Part shown: piece after piece, positions 11,601 to 30,600 of the stretch
How positions within the stretch are numbered: the first letter of the stretch is position 1
Layout: the number at the start of each line of letters is the position of its first letter
Assembly (NCBI GenBank): GCA_013365325.1
Contig: JABVXV010000203.1
Coordinates: forward strand, 1 to 64,000
Direction: 5' to 3'
Source: Dipetalonema caudispina
Lineage: Eukaryota; Nematoda; Chromadorea; Rhabditida; Onchocercidae
Length of the DNA: 64,000 nucleotides
The notes under the pieces: generated by a model
Database searches by the model: none
The model's input: only the letters and a program-made list of their open reading frames with translations
Told to the model about the DNA's origin: nothing
Translations under genes and position numbers: made by a program

Positions 11601-14309
11601 GATATTTATTATAAAGATAATGATTTTAAATTGTAAACAGATCATGATATTTTTAATATAAAACAGTGAACGTGATGAATTATTCTAATTCGATGAACTA
11701 AAAGCACAAACAAGAAGAGAAAACTGGAAAGCTTGCTGGAATGATATATTAGTTTCTACACGATGAGCAATCTTCTCGTCATTTTGTTAAATATAAGTCT
11801 ACTGATATATTAATCCAAGGATTTATATGATTTATATGCTTCTAATCATAAATCTTATTTAAATACCATTCAATAAGTTAAACATTCAATTGCCAAAGAA
11901 AAAAAAAAAAAGAGAAGGAAAAATGAAGAATTTAACTGCTTCTATTATAAATTGTTATCGAAAAGTATAATATCTAAAATATTGGTAACAATGACGTGGA
12001 AGCAAATAATGTCTTAAGATGATAAATCAATCATTTCAAAATACTGAATAATATTGGTTAATCAATTTCAGGATAGCGAATAAAAAATTGATTAAATTAG
12101 TTTATTTTGGATATAATAAATTTCTCTTAAATTAGTAAGTCAACCACTTTAAGACGCTATGTAATAAGTTGATCGATTTCGAAATAATACTTAATAGATT
12201 GATCATAAATTGATAAATTTTATGGTAGTAACTGAAGTTTAGTCAGTTTTAGAGTGATAAGCGATAGGTTTCTCTCAAAATAATGAGTTAGTCATTTTAA
12301 GCAGTTAATTTTAAGTTACAAATAATGGATTATAAAGTTGTTAATTTAAGGGAGTTTCTTTATTATTCGTAAGGAGAAGACTGAAACATTGTTATTTGAA
12401 TATATTGTAGAACTTTGCGTTTAAAACTGTCAAGTTAGTTAAGATGCAACTAACTTATAATAAAATATACAAATAATTTACTGAAGAAAATTCAATTAAT
12501 TTGGAAATAAAGTAAATTTTTTAGAAATGTCTCGGATAAAAACTGCAAATTAAAAGCAAAAAAAAAATACTCTGTAATTCATCATAAATATAAATAGCTA
12601 ATATTTAATGGATAATTTTTCAACCGAATATTTTTTTTTTTGTTAAAGATTATCGTAGAAAATTTTGAAGAAATGAAATAAAAGTTAAATAGAAATGTAA
12701 GTTACCTTAAAGAAACAGCGTTGCTCATCGAACGGGAACCATTCGATGTTAATTTTACAACTAATTTTAAAAATAGCAGGTGGAATCCATGAAATATCAC
12801 CCGTATTATAAACAATCATGTTAGTTGGATATGTCGAATCAAAATTTGCATCTACGCTGCAAATAATAGTATTTTACTGATTTAACATCTTTAGCGAAAA
12901 AAAAAAAAAGATCACAAAAAAAAAAAATCAAGGAGGAAATTTGAACAATAAAAGCAACGAAAATGAAATGAATAGATAAAAAATTTTGATTTAATCGAAA
13001 ATTCAAGAAATTACTTAAAGAAATACAAAAAACGTTGTTTAATCTCAGAGTAGAAAGTTCATGCCATACATTTGTTGGAGGAAAAGCAAACTTAAAACGA
13101 TGTCGCTAAACCTAAAAAGATTTCAAGAAAAAAAAAAGGAATTTGATACATAAATACTTTATAGTAGCCAAGATTGATGAAAAACTGTTACTAATATTAG
13201 TTTATTACATTTAAATAACTTTTAATAATAATAAATATATTGAAAATAGAAAGATGATATCACGTAAGATAATATTATCATGTGACATCGTTTAAAATGT
13301 GAACGTAATTTAGAAGATAAAATTTGTCAGCTTAATGATAGTTTTAAAAAAATTTTGAAATAAACTTCATATTATTCCATTTTTTAGTGATTTATATAAA
13401 TTTATTTTGGAACTCTTTAATTTAGTTATATCAATCATTTTTTTTTTACCTATTATAAAGTAAAACATCCGGTTTCCAAATTTTGCCAGCCGGGAAACGG
13501 ACATCCGTTATATTTCCATATTTAGTTTTGTCCCATCTAAGTTTATAATCATTCCAGGCCTGTAAACAAAAAAAAAAAAAAACTTAAAAAGCAGAAATTG
13601 AAGAATATTAAAGAAGAGATAGTTTACAATATCAAGATTCTATTTTGAGAAAAATTAAAATTACTAGCCAAAGTTATTAATGATTTATTTCGCTTAAATT
13701 TATCAATTAACATTTAATATATTATCTATTCTAATGATATCACATGAAATTCTTACAGTACTAATGCATTGACATTAAACAATACAAAACTATTTAAAAG
13801 TTTAACTTACGAAATCAAGCCATGCATTTACATAAACAATTTGATTCTTCTCGTCAACATCAATAATTTGTTGCAAGGATACTTTCAAATAAACCTAAAT
13901 TAATTGATGACTTTTGTGATATTATTCATGAAATAAACAACTAATACATCAAACAAATAAATAATTCATGCAAATTAAAGAAAACTAGAAGAAAAAATTT
14001 AGCATTTAATTTGGCATATATTATTAATATAATCAATGATATATAATATTTGTTCACAAAATAAGCTTTTAAAACTGAAAAGCAATGTACAAGTAATGTT
14101 GTTCGTATATTTTTAAAATTTTGTAAACAAAAACTAACCACAACAGGTTGTGAATGATTTTGCACCGGACGCTCCAAATTATTGTAATTTTTCATTAGAT
14201 CATCATAAAGACGACGTTCATGATAGCTACCGGTAATTATTTGCAGAAATGCAAATAATGGAATCAAAAATGGGCACCATACTAATGAATTGGTCCACGA
14301 TTGTAGCAT
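7662..14309 (-). CDS. acr-16: Nicotinic acetylcholine receptor subunit, ACR-16 / alpha7-like
   Basis: Twelve exons join in phase to 505 residues: 14309-14139, 13894-13811, 13559-13450, 12856-12706, 11300-11198, 11059-10958, 10765-10673, 10001-9915, 9364-9255, 9029-8866, 8409-8232, 7826-7662. A signal peptide (hydrophobic stretch ending ITGS) precedes [11 protein letters not shown]. The extracellular domain has WKPDVLLYN (loop A), a Cys-loop with 13 residues between the cysteines ending FPFDEQRC, and loop [11 protein letters not shown] with the vicinal cysteines that define alpha subunits. TM1 starts [13 protein letters not shown]2 is framed by PPDAGEK and [12 protein letters not shown] with the Glu expected of a cation channel, TM3 holds [18 protein letters not shown], and TM4 follows [16 protein letters not shown]. 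It is nearly collinear with C. elegans ACR-16, a homomeric levamisole-insensitive muscle receptor of about 498 residues. The start is the ATG before the signal peptide; an alternative first exon is at 16330. Expected at neuromuscular junctions. Confidence 0.94.
8648..8689. repeat. (AT)n microsatellite in receptor intron
   Basis: About 21 perfect AT units in the receptor intron between exons 8232-8409 and 8866-9029. Confidence 0.9.
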
Positions 14310-14399
14310 CCGGTCAAACGGTTTTCTTGTTTGTATTATAGTTACCCGGAATGATAAGTATAAAAGAAAAGAAAAAAAGTAAGAGGAATATTGTGATGA

Positions 14400-16329
14400 T
14401 TGATTTTTGGATATTCCCACTTTTTACTTCTTCCGTTTTCGTTGCTTAAAAAATGGCAAATATTTATACACATATTTTGTAACTTCTTAATTTTAATTTT
14501 CACACATAAATAATTCATTTTTGTGCATAGAACATTTGATAAATTCTCAGATAATTAATATTTTAATATTTTTAACATTTTAATAATTCCTATAAAATTT
14601 ATTTTCTCTTTTCACTCTTTCCTGACACTTTTTTATTTGGAACTATATTCTTCGAAAATTTTCACAACATTTATTTTTTTCAATCTTTCATAAATTTAAA
14701 AAATTTGCTAAATAACTATTGGTGACTATTTATATCAAGTAATTTGCAACTTATTTCCCCCATCATCTTATGAAATTAGAAATAAAATCAACAAAATTAG
14801 CGATAAAACTTAACGTAAATTTCAATGGTGCATGAAATAAACATTTAAAAAATTCAACACCGATTAATAAAATAATTATTATGTCTTAGTGTCAGCTGGT
14901 ATTTTACACAAATCTATAAGTAAAAAATAATTATTTTTGAAAATGATGAGATTTTTTTGCTTCTTAACTCTATCATTTCCTATCTTTAATTGTTAATAAA
15001 CAAAACTAATGGAAGTTCTGATAGACAAAGCTATCAATACTATATCAATTATCATCCATCACTAATCGCACCAATCATTGATGGTAATATTAGAAGTGCA
15101 TGTAAAATTACCACTATTTATTTGTCTTAAGAGAAGAAACCCATTATGACAACTGTTTTTTACCAATTTCGTTTGATCATACCGCTAACTAAACCCACAT
15201 AAATTACTCGTTTCATTTTCAAAATATTCCATGCAATCAATAAGAGTATTAAACACTTATTTACTTAGCCTAATAGAAATTTCCAAAAATTCATTATAAT
15301 ATTTGCTCACAATTTCATCAAACTTTAATTTGTAATATACAAATCGAATTTTACAGCATTATCGTAAATATTCAATAAATGAGTCAAAATTTTTCAGTGC
15401 TATATTAAAAAAAAAAAAAAAAAAAGACGAAAATTGATATTTTTTTTTTCTAATCCTATCATCTTTCTCCTCCCACATCTTCCCTACAGAATTTATAATT
15501 TGCTACAGAGTAAGACTAAAAATGTTCCCGTTGTCCAAGGATTATAGAAGCTAAAAAGGAAGGAATTTAAAAAGAAAGGAAAGAATAAAGTCTTCAAATT
15601 TCACTCATGTAATAAGGTATCAGCAAAAAATGAGTGAATAAACTTCAGTTTTCTAATTTTTTTCTTTTTGATTTTTTTCCAAATTTTAAATATGTCTTCT
15701 TCAAAAATGTAGCGAAAAAAATAAAAAAGTTATAATATGAGAAAAAATGGATCATCATGATAGCTGCAGATTTATTTAAATTTGATTTTTTAAAAATAAA
15801 CAAATTTTCAAAATTATATCAATTTTAATAAAAATAGCAATGATCCATTTAGTCGTTTTATGAAAAGAAGAGAAAAGCAAAGTATTAAATGAAAAGTTAT
15901 TAATTTAATGAAAAGGGAAGGAATAATTTTGAATGGTGAAAATTAAATTATTTTTTTCCAAAATGTATTAAAATGTAAGAAAAAAAAAAGGATACTTTTC
16001 GTTGCAATCAACAATATGCATTCCTTTTCACTGATCACTTATTATTCATTCAGTTATTAGTTATACAAATACCAAATAAAAATAATTTAAAAAATGATTT
16101 AAAAATTTTGAATAATTATTTCTGATATAAATTATTATTCGATTCATTTTTGCTACAATTTATTTATATAAGATCATTTTTCACTGAATGCTTATTGATT
16201 GAAATTTTACAAATTTGCTCTTAATTTTACGTAATTAATGATAACAATTAGCAAATTATTCTCATTTCATTCATTTGTTGGGATAATTGACAATAATTGA
16301 GGTCCTCAATTTCAATTTCAATTGCTTAC
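14400..16329. other. Upstream of, or first intron of, the receptor gene
   Basis: AT-rich DNA with poly-A and poly-T runs and no further exon. If the exon at 16330-16396 belongs to the receptor gene, this is its first intron; otherwise it is the promoter side. Confidence 0.5.
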
Positions 16330-16396
16330 CAGAATATCACAAGTATTACCAAAATAACGCTAACTGATATGATCATATGGTGTTCAAATTGCAGAA
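16330..16396 (-). other. Possible alternative 5' exon of the receptor gene
   Basis: On the minus strand a long polypyrimidine tract ends in TTTCAG at 16397-16398, typical of a trans-splice acceptor. Twenty bases later an ATG (16376-16374) opens a strongly hydrophobic peptide, MIISVSVILVILVIF, and the exon stops at a good donor, GTAAGC. The exon ends with two bases of a codon. Joining it to an AG inside the first receptor exon (exon start 14226) keeps frame and places this peptide directly before [11 protein letters not shown]. The internal acceptor (GGTAG) is weak. The exon could instead start another, unseen secreted protein. Confidence 0.4.
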
Positions 16397-16399
16397 CTG

Positions 16400-23100
<6,701 letters not shown>

Positions 23101-23103
23101 AAT

Positions 23104-23331
<228 letters not shown>

Positions 23332-23339
23332 CATTTTCC

Positions 23340-24180
23340 TTAACGAAGAGATAATTACTATGTATCAGTTTCATAATTATAGCATAGGTATGGATTGCTA
23401 TGAGTAAAAACGAAAATTTTTAGATAATTTTCCATGTATAGAATTAAAATAGTGAATTTAAGATATATTCATTGAAGTATTTCACCTACTGAATTAGTAT
23501 GGATTAACTTTTTTACAGCTTAAATTATCACTTAGTAAAATTTCAGATATTGATAGCAAACATACTCTTCTCCTTTCTCCTCTAACGGAAGGTATTAAGA
23601 AAAAGTTCGAGTCTTTGCTTTCATTAATTTATTGAATTTTCTGCAATATTTATTACAATATCAGCATTTGTTCATGCTATATATGAAATATTAATATATT
23701 ATTGTCAGTAAATTACTTTTCAGTTTGATATCGTTCCAAGAATTATGCGACGAAACTATTAACATGTATCGAGACAGTTATCAAATGATCATTTTAGCAA
23801 TATAATACCTTTTCAAAGATCAACTATGTGATATCTGTTGAAATATTGGACGATAGTAATACATAAACAACAAAGATCTTATTTGTAAGGCCTAGTCTTC
23901 TACACAGTGAATATCAAATAAAGAGGTCCAGAAATCGATGATTTCTCTGAGTACCGTTGGTAAAATCGGTGTCATTGGAAGCTAGTATAGAGGGCGAGGA
24001 CTGTCAATTAACCTGATCAAGAACATAGATTCATAAAATGATCTAGCTGCACATTGTATTTAATTAGATTAACACAATCCTACTTGACGACGACAACAAA
24101 ACATGATAACTTTTACAGGCCTTCTGCTTATCTTTGATTGGAAACTTCCTTAACTTTGAACCGATAGACTTCGCGAAGAC
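23340..24180. other. Intergenic, no gene seen
   Basis: Somewhat less AT-rich than its surroundings around 23900-24180, but with no long open frame, start or splice pattern that I can support. Confidence 0.5.
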
Positions 24181-24182
24181 TT

Positions 24183-24282
24183 TGATAATTAATGCTTAGT
24201 CATCAGAATCTCATAATTAATCTTTGGTCTTTAGGATCTGATAACTAATCCTTAGCTTTCAAGATCTGATAATTGATCCTTA
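24183..24282. repeat. 28-bp tandem repeat, about 3.6 copies
   Basis: Units start at 24183, 24211, 24239 and 24267 (partial). Each begins TGATAATTAAT or a near variant and ends with a purine-rich AGAATC, AGGATC or AAGATC. Exactly 28 bases separate the copies, which differ at several sites. Confidence 0.85.
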
Positions 24283-26025
24283 CGTAAAAGAGTTGCATTT
24301 AAATTTTTTTTTTCCTAGGAATTTTCCGAAAAGAAAAAAAATTTCAAAAAGAAAAAAAAAAAGAAATTCCTTAAATTTATAACATTAGTCAATATATAAG
24401 GTTAAATAATTCGATATACTTTTAGGAAATATGTTTGTTGATTTTCATTCATATTTTTTTCTTACTTTTCTATCACACGTTTAAATGTACGCCTAAATAA
24501 CTTATGATTAAATATGGGATAATACTTTATATTATTTTCATAATTTTTTTTTTTTTCATTATTGCAATTTATTCAAATGTGATTATAGATTACAATTAGT
24601 GATGAAATGATAACTACATGTTGCAATAAATATAATGAGAAAATGGTAAGTATTAACATTTAATGAATCTCATACTTAATTACTGATATATGTACATGTC
24701 TAAAAAGTATATTAGAAATTATATTTGATTGTAATATGGAAAAAAAAAAATGATAATCGTTTTACTTGTAATGCTTGTAAGCATAATCAATGTAATAAAA
24801 AGTATATGAATATCACATGATCTTATAAAATACATGAATCGAAAATATATATTATATTTAAATAAATAAATTTTTCTCAAAATTTCCTAAACTGATTTTT
24901 TTGCAAAATTTTTGAAAAATTTTTTTTTTGACATTGTATTAACTGTTTCATTAGAATATGATGTAATACAATGATTTAGTGATAGTTGCAAAGCAATACA
25001 CATTATAATGATAAATTTATCATTGAGAGAGCTTGTTCAGCTTAAAATGTGGTGAATGTCTGATCAAACATAGACAGACTATATCATCAAGTAATATTTT
25101 TGTCATTTTTACCATTTGAAATTTACAAATTTTTTATTTCATCCGGTTTTCCTCTTCTTTTTTTTTTCAATTGCTATGATTTATGTTTAATAATTAAAAA
25201 AAAAAAAGTAAATATTAGTAGACGGCTCAATTATTTTGTCAATCAACATTGGCAACCAAATGAAGCGTAAAAGATAATGATGATGATGGCAACTTATCGT
25301 AATTTGATATTTCATTAATTCAAATAACAATCTAACCGAATGAATTAAGAAAAAAAAAAAGAAAAAATGAAAAGACAAAAGAGTTCGAAAAAAATAGAAT
25401 AAAACAAAAAAATGAAGAGAATAAAAAATGACAGTACTACACTTCTATCTCATTTAAATGCCATATGACAAATTACGGTAAAAAATTTCATAATTTTCAC
25501 ACTGTATTCCAATTTTTGGGTTAAATCAAAATTAAAATCATAGCAATTATATTTGTTTTTCTAACATTTCTAAATTTCTTTTTGATAAAAAACTTTTTTA
25601 CACTTTTCTTTTTCCATTTTAGCTATTTATTTATTTGAACCCTTTGATAGTCAATTTTGCAATTGTTTATTTTGTGGGCATAATTTGGATATAATTTGAG
25701 GAAAATATAAATATTACAATGACTAAAAATATGACAAGTATTCATATCATAATTGTAATCGAAAAATGTTATCGAATTTAACTATTACCCAGGATCCAAA
25801 CGTAGGAAAAGTTTACTTCGAAGTCTGACTCAGATTAAAAAACTTAATTTGATTGATTAATTGCAAAAAGTAATGATATTCTGTTCATATAGCTTGTTTG
25901 TTTCAAATTCTCAAAATTGTACAGTAACTATTCCGACTAGGAATACTGTTAAATTAAAAAAAAAATTAATTTGATTGTCATCATATTAAGCAAGAAAAAA
26001 AGATTGAAATAATTTGTTTATTATT
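24283..26025. other. Intergenic, no gene seen
   Basis: AT-rich DNA with many homopolymer runs and no supported exon on either strand. Confidence 0.5.
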
Positions 26026-26367
26026 ATCGAAAATAATAACTGAGAGAATTTCTTTGTGAACTTCAATCGAAGCTATCAGTTAATGGAAAAATTCAAATAT
26101 TTGAAGATAGTTTGATTTGTAATGCAAAATTTCTGCTCAGCATTATNNNNNNNNNNNNNNNNNNNNNNNNNNNNNNNNNNNNNNNNNNNNNNNNNNNNNN
26201 NNNNNNNNNNNNNNNNNNNNNNNNNNNNNNNNNNNNNNNNNNNNNNATCGAAAATAATAACTGAGAGAATTTCTTTGTGAACTTCAATCGAAGCTATCAG
26301 TTAATGGAAAAATTCAAATATTTGAAGATAGTTTGATTTGTAATGCAAAATTTCTGCTCAGCATTAT
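26026..26367. repeat. 121-bp identical flanks around a 100-N gap
   Basis: 26026-26146 and 26247-26367 are identical over all 121 bases, with exactly 100 N between them (26147-26246). Both copies start ATCGAAAATAATAACTGAGA and end CTGCTCAGCATTAT. A fixed-size N run between identical contig ends is the usual trace of an unmerged overlap in the assembly. Confidence 0.95.
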
Positions 26368-27525
26368 TTTTATTTTAAATACTGGAATATATTATTCAAC
26401 GAACTACAAACCCCTTCAATGAATAAATTCAAATAATTTAAGCTACAAATATGAAAATATCATATGATAATATATAAGTAATAGTAAATTGCATCATTTA
26501 AATTAGAAATATGCCATTTCAATTGAGCCTTAGCATTTAAAATTTTTCAAAAACGAAGGTATAAATTAGAAAATGTAACGCTTGAATTATCATACAATGT
26601 GTTCCATAAAATAATTAAGTTAGTTTTGGACAAGAAATTTCAAAAATTCAGTTATTAACATCAAATAATATCTACTGAAAAATTTGCTCAAATAATTTTG
26701 ACATAACTATAAAATGTGATGAGGCATCAGAATAATTATCAACTAATTATGTCCTATTAAAAATATAAATCTCTGGTTACGGTTAGTATTTAGGGAAGTA
26801 ATGGCAAAATAAAATGATAAATTAAAAAATCTTTCGTAAAAAAAGTTAAAATGAATAATACTATCAGTAGCAATTTCATTTCTATGATTTACCAACTGCT
26901 AAATAACTGATAGTAAGATTGTATTTTTGTAAAAAAATAGAAATAGTTTTGTCAAAATTCTGATTATCTATTAAAAATCAAATATACAAATGCAAGGATT
27001 GAACCATTTCCCACAATAATAAATATAAATTATAATTGTTAAAGTTAATTTTAATTTTTATTTTTGAATATTATAATTTATTTCTTTCAATTGTATAACC
27101 GTAAAGTGGCATATAATATCCATGTCTATTATAACTGTTTATCATTTTTATCGATTATATAACATGATTAATTTTAATTCAAATTATTCAAAAAAATCTT
27201 TTTCAAGTTTATGATTCACTATCTATTATCAATGAAATGTTAAAAATAGTGGTAAATCTTTTATTTAAACAGTTGAAGCACACAACAATAAGCGTTTTTA
27301 ATACGTTTGCAATTCCACTTTTCTTTTTTTTTTTTTGCTTATAAAAACGAAAACATAGCTAAAGATAATGCTTGTTCAGCTTGATTTTAACCTTTTTTAC
27401 TTTAATACGTGATGAAAAATGCAAAAAAAAGAAAGGTGAAAAGTTGTTAAATACTAATTCATTTCATACCTCAGCACATTATTTCAACATTTCAATCGCC
27501 CGTTTCAATCAATCGTAATCAAATA
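26368..27525. other. Intergenic, upstream of the ShKT gene
   Basis: No exon seen. It should hold the promoter of the plus-strand gene starting at 27526, but no specific element is recognisable. Confidence 0.5.
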
Positions 27526-29972
27526 ATGTCAATTGTTCATCATATTGTGATTATCATCATAGCTCTTGCTTTTTTTGACTATATAATGTCTGGTTAGTTA
27601 ATCTACAATTAATAGGACTTAAGATAATTAATTGGAAGAGAATGATTTAGAATGAAGGAAAGTAAATTTTAACTTTACTAAATCATTATTTCTGGACGAG
27701 AATAATAGCTTTTTTTGAACAGAAATTCATCCATTTTCTAGAACTTTTCTTTTTTTATTTATTCTTTTATATTAGATATTAATATGTGGCAGTTTAAGAT
27801 TTTCCATTTCCTTTTTTTTTTTTCTAAAAATTAAATTCAGATTGCATAAATGGAACATCAGAAGGATGTTCAGATGGTACGATATGTTTCTTAAATATGT
27901 GCTATCCATCATCAGGCGGTAAGTTTATTTTATTATATTAAAACAAAGTAATAGATGAAAGTTAAAACTGTAGTCATACAAATTAAAATTTAAATTAAAG
28001 ATAATATAATTGCTCGTCTATAATTATTTAATTTTACAACTAAGAAAAAAAGGGAAGAAAACAAAGACGACAATCATACATTAAGTAAGTACTTAATGTA
28101 CTTATTATAATTATTAGAACAAAGAAATTCTTGTTCTTCTCAACGTTATCAAAAATAAATCTGCATCAAAATAATTTCATCAGTATAGGTTCAAGTAATT
28201 TAAAAAAGTAAAACAGTAATGCAATAATGCGGCAATGTAATACCATAATTTTTTCCTACGGTAATGATTAATAACTGGAGAAAATACAGTATGCTGTAGA
28301 ATTGATTGTATTTTCAAAATATCAATCAAAAATTAACTGATTATGCAGTTATTCAAACGTAGATTTACGAAACGAAATGAACTTCGATAATATGATTTTC
28401 CGGAAAGTGACTATTTAACCAATAACACTCCTAATGAAATATTCATGGTACAGCTGAAGAAGATTATATTGGATAGCAAAATTAACTGTGATAAATTGAA
28501 TTTTCCAGCGATAATTTAAATTTTTGCAGTGCTAATTTGATGGATTCGGTAACAAAAAATTTGATAACATTTTCTTTGTAAAAGTTTCAAATTAATTTTA
28601 ATTTATTTCCACAATTTTTTCTTTTCAGCTTGCTCTAATGGACAATGTGGCGATGGATTTATTTGCGTAAATCAGACATGTCTAAATATCAGTGCACCTA
28701 CAACTTCGGCAACTAAAACTGCAAGTAATCATTTTGGTTTATAAAGATAAATGAAACTCATTTTCCCTTAATGCTATCAAAATAAAACTTAAATTAGTAA
28801 ATGTTAATATAATTAATGCACTTGAAACTTTTGCAAAGCTTAAAAATAGTTTATAGTTTTAATCGTTTTTTCATTCGCCATCATATACTAAATTAGTACA
28901 ATATTTTTTCCATTCATTTTTTCCCCATTTTAATTTCTTTTCAATTTCTGATCTTCTTTTCTCGGTTTCACCTTTAATTTTTAAATGTTTTATTACTAAA
29001 TGTATACCTTCATATTCCATAACTTTCCCATCTAAAAGTGATCGAACAATTGTTTTGAAATTAAATTAAAAGAAAGAAAAAACATATATTAGGCGCACTT
29101 TGAAGCAAATAAACAATAAACTAAGTTCACCGAAGTTTTTGTTTCTGTCAAACTTAATTTGTTTTTAATTAAATAAGATTAATGAGACTTTAGCAGTAAC
29201 AACAATAACAACAGCAACAGAAACAACAACAACAACAGAAGCAACAACAACAGCAGCAACAACAACAACAACAACAACAACAACAGCAACAACAATAACA
29301 ACGACACCACAATGTGTGGATCGTAGTAGACCAGGTCAAGCTAGTGATTGTCCAAGAGTGAAACATTTATGCGAAAATCCTCTATATTACAGATTAATGA
29401 CAGAACAATGTCCACTTACATGTGGTCGTTGTCCGGGTACCGATTTGAAACCGAAGCCTACATCGCAAGGTATTTTAAAAATGCTATTTTCATGAGAATA
29501 TACCATGTAAAAAATTATAAAAGTGAAGACAAAGCATTTTTTGATAATGAATATAAAATCATTATTAGAAATATAGCAATTATTTTTGTTGAAGATAGTT
29601 TATAAACAAAATTAAAGAAAATCTTTAACAAAAAAGATAAACTTATGGGATGTTAAATGAAAAATTATAAGATTAAATAATTAAATATAATGTAATATTA
29701 GATAATGGATAAGTTGAATGATACAGAAATAATTAAAATGAAGACTTATTTAAAGAAAAAAAAAGTTGACATTAATTGGATAATGCTGTTGTTTGTTAAG
29801 AATTAAACTAAGTAAACTTATTGATTTAATATGATCGCAACTTTTAGCTTGCTTTGATCGAACTGGAGCAGATGGTATTTCAAATTGCGCTACCGTTTCA
29901 TATTTATGCCAAAGTATTTTATATCGTCAACTTATGATAGCACAATGTCCACGAACTTGTGGATACTGTTAA
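27526..29972 (+). CDS. Secreted Cys-rich, Thr-rich protein with two ShKT domains
   Basis: Five exons, 27526-27592, 27841-27918, 28629-28724, 29194-29469 and 29848-29972, join to 213 residues. A signal peptide (HHIVIIIIALAFFDYIMS) is followed by two small cysteine modules, CSDGTICFLNMC and CGDGFICVNQTC, of the EB type. A linker of about 35 residues, almost all Thr and Ala, is encoded by an ACA-rich tract near 29200-29310. Two six-cysteine ShKT domains end the protein; they begin CVDRSRPGQ and CFDRTGADG and end LTCGRC and RTCGYC. N-glycosylation sites are NGT, NQT and NIS; the Thr tract is a likely O-glycan site. The layout recalls nematode surface or secreted mucins such as Toxocara TES mucins, which have mucin tracts plus SXC/ShKT domains. 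The exact role is unknown. Exon 4 may start at 29194 or three bases later (TAGCAG). Confidence 0.85.
29200..29310 (+). repeat. Imperfect ACA repeat coding the Thr-rich linker
   Basis: Tandem ACA codons interrupted by GCA, GAA and ATA, translated as Thr with some Ala, Glu and Ile. It is in frame within exon 4 of the ShKT gene and is likely to vary in length. Confidence 0.85.
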
Positions 29973-30490
29973 GTGATTATAATGAAGTCAGACTTGGAAC
30001 ATAATAAATTGTCTGAAACTTATCAGTTATAATTCTGCAAAGCAGAAATTGCAAAGAGAAATAATGTTAAAATGATTATTTGATAAAAGAAAATGATTAT
30101 ACCATACGTGTTGTACCTGTCGTATCATATATTAAGCAAATTAAACAAGTTAAAATCGCAAAGGATAGATTTGAAATTTATCAATTAGGATAAAATAGAT
30201 TCAAAGGTAAGAAAACAAGACAGAAACGGATCTGAGGATTTTAAATTGATACTAAACAGCGATAAATCTGAAGGTCACAAATCAGTATATAAATAAGTGT
30301 GAGGATTTGAAATCAATAAAGAATTAAAATTGAAGGTTTTAAATTAGAGCAGGGATAAAACAAAAAGTCTCGAAGTTTGCATTACGTGTATGCTATTTTG
30401 CTTCCCTAAGAAGCAATATGCTTAAAATATGCTGCAATAAATAATTTTTGCATATCTTCGTAAAAATATTAAATTAGGGTAAATTGTGCA
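29973..30490. other. 3' flank of the ShKT gene
   Basis: AATAAA hexamers on the plus strand at 30003-30008 and 30315-30320 are candidate poly(A) signals. No other gene is seen. Confidence 0.4.
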
Positions 30491-30493
30491 TAA

Positions 30494-30535
30494 CTAATAA
30501 TAATGATGACAATGATAATGATAATGATAATGATA

Positions 30536-30575
<40 letters not shown>

Positions 30576-30600
30576 TAATAATAATATTATTATTATTAAT
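30494..30600. repeat. Mixed GATAAT / AAT microsatellite
   Basis: Imperfect GATAAT units pass into AAT units and then into ATT units around 30585-30597, so the 3' end is partly palindromic. Confidence 0.85.

Noticed and set aside
13941..14420. A single 159-residue minus-strand frame
   Set aside because: Only 14139-14309 is coding; the lower part runs through a GTTAGT donor into the receptor's first intron and the upper part precedes the signal peptide.
26093..26287. Open frame across the N gap
   Set aside because: It consists mostly of unknown bases and duplicated contig ends.
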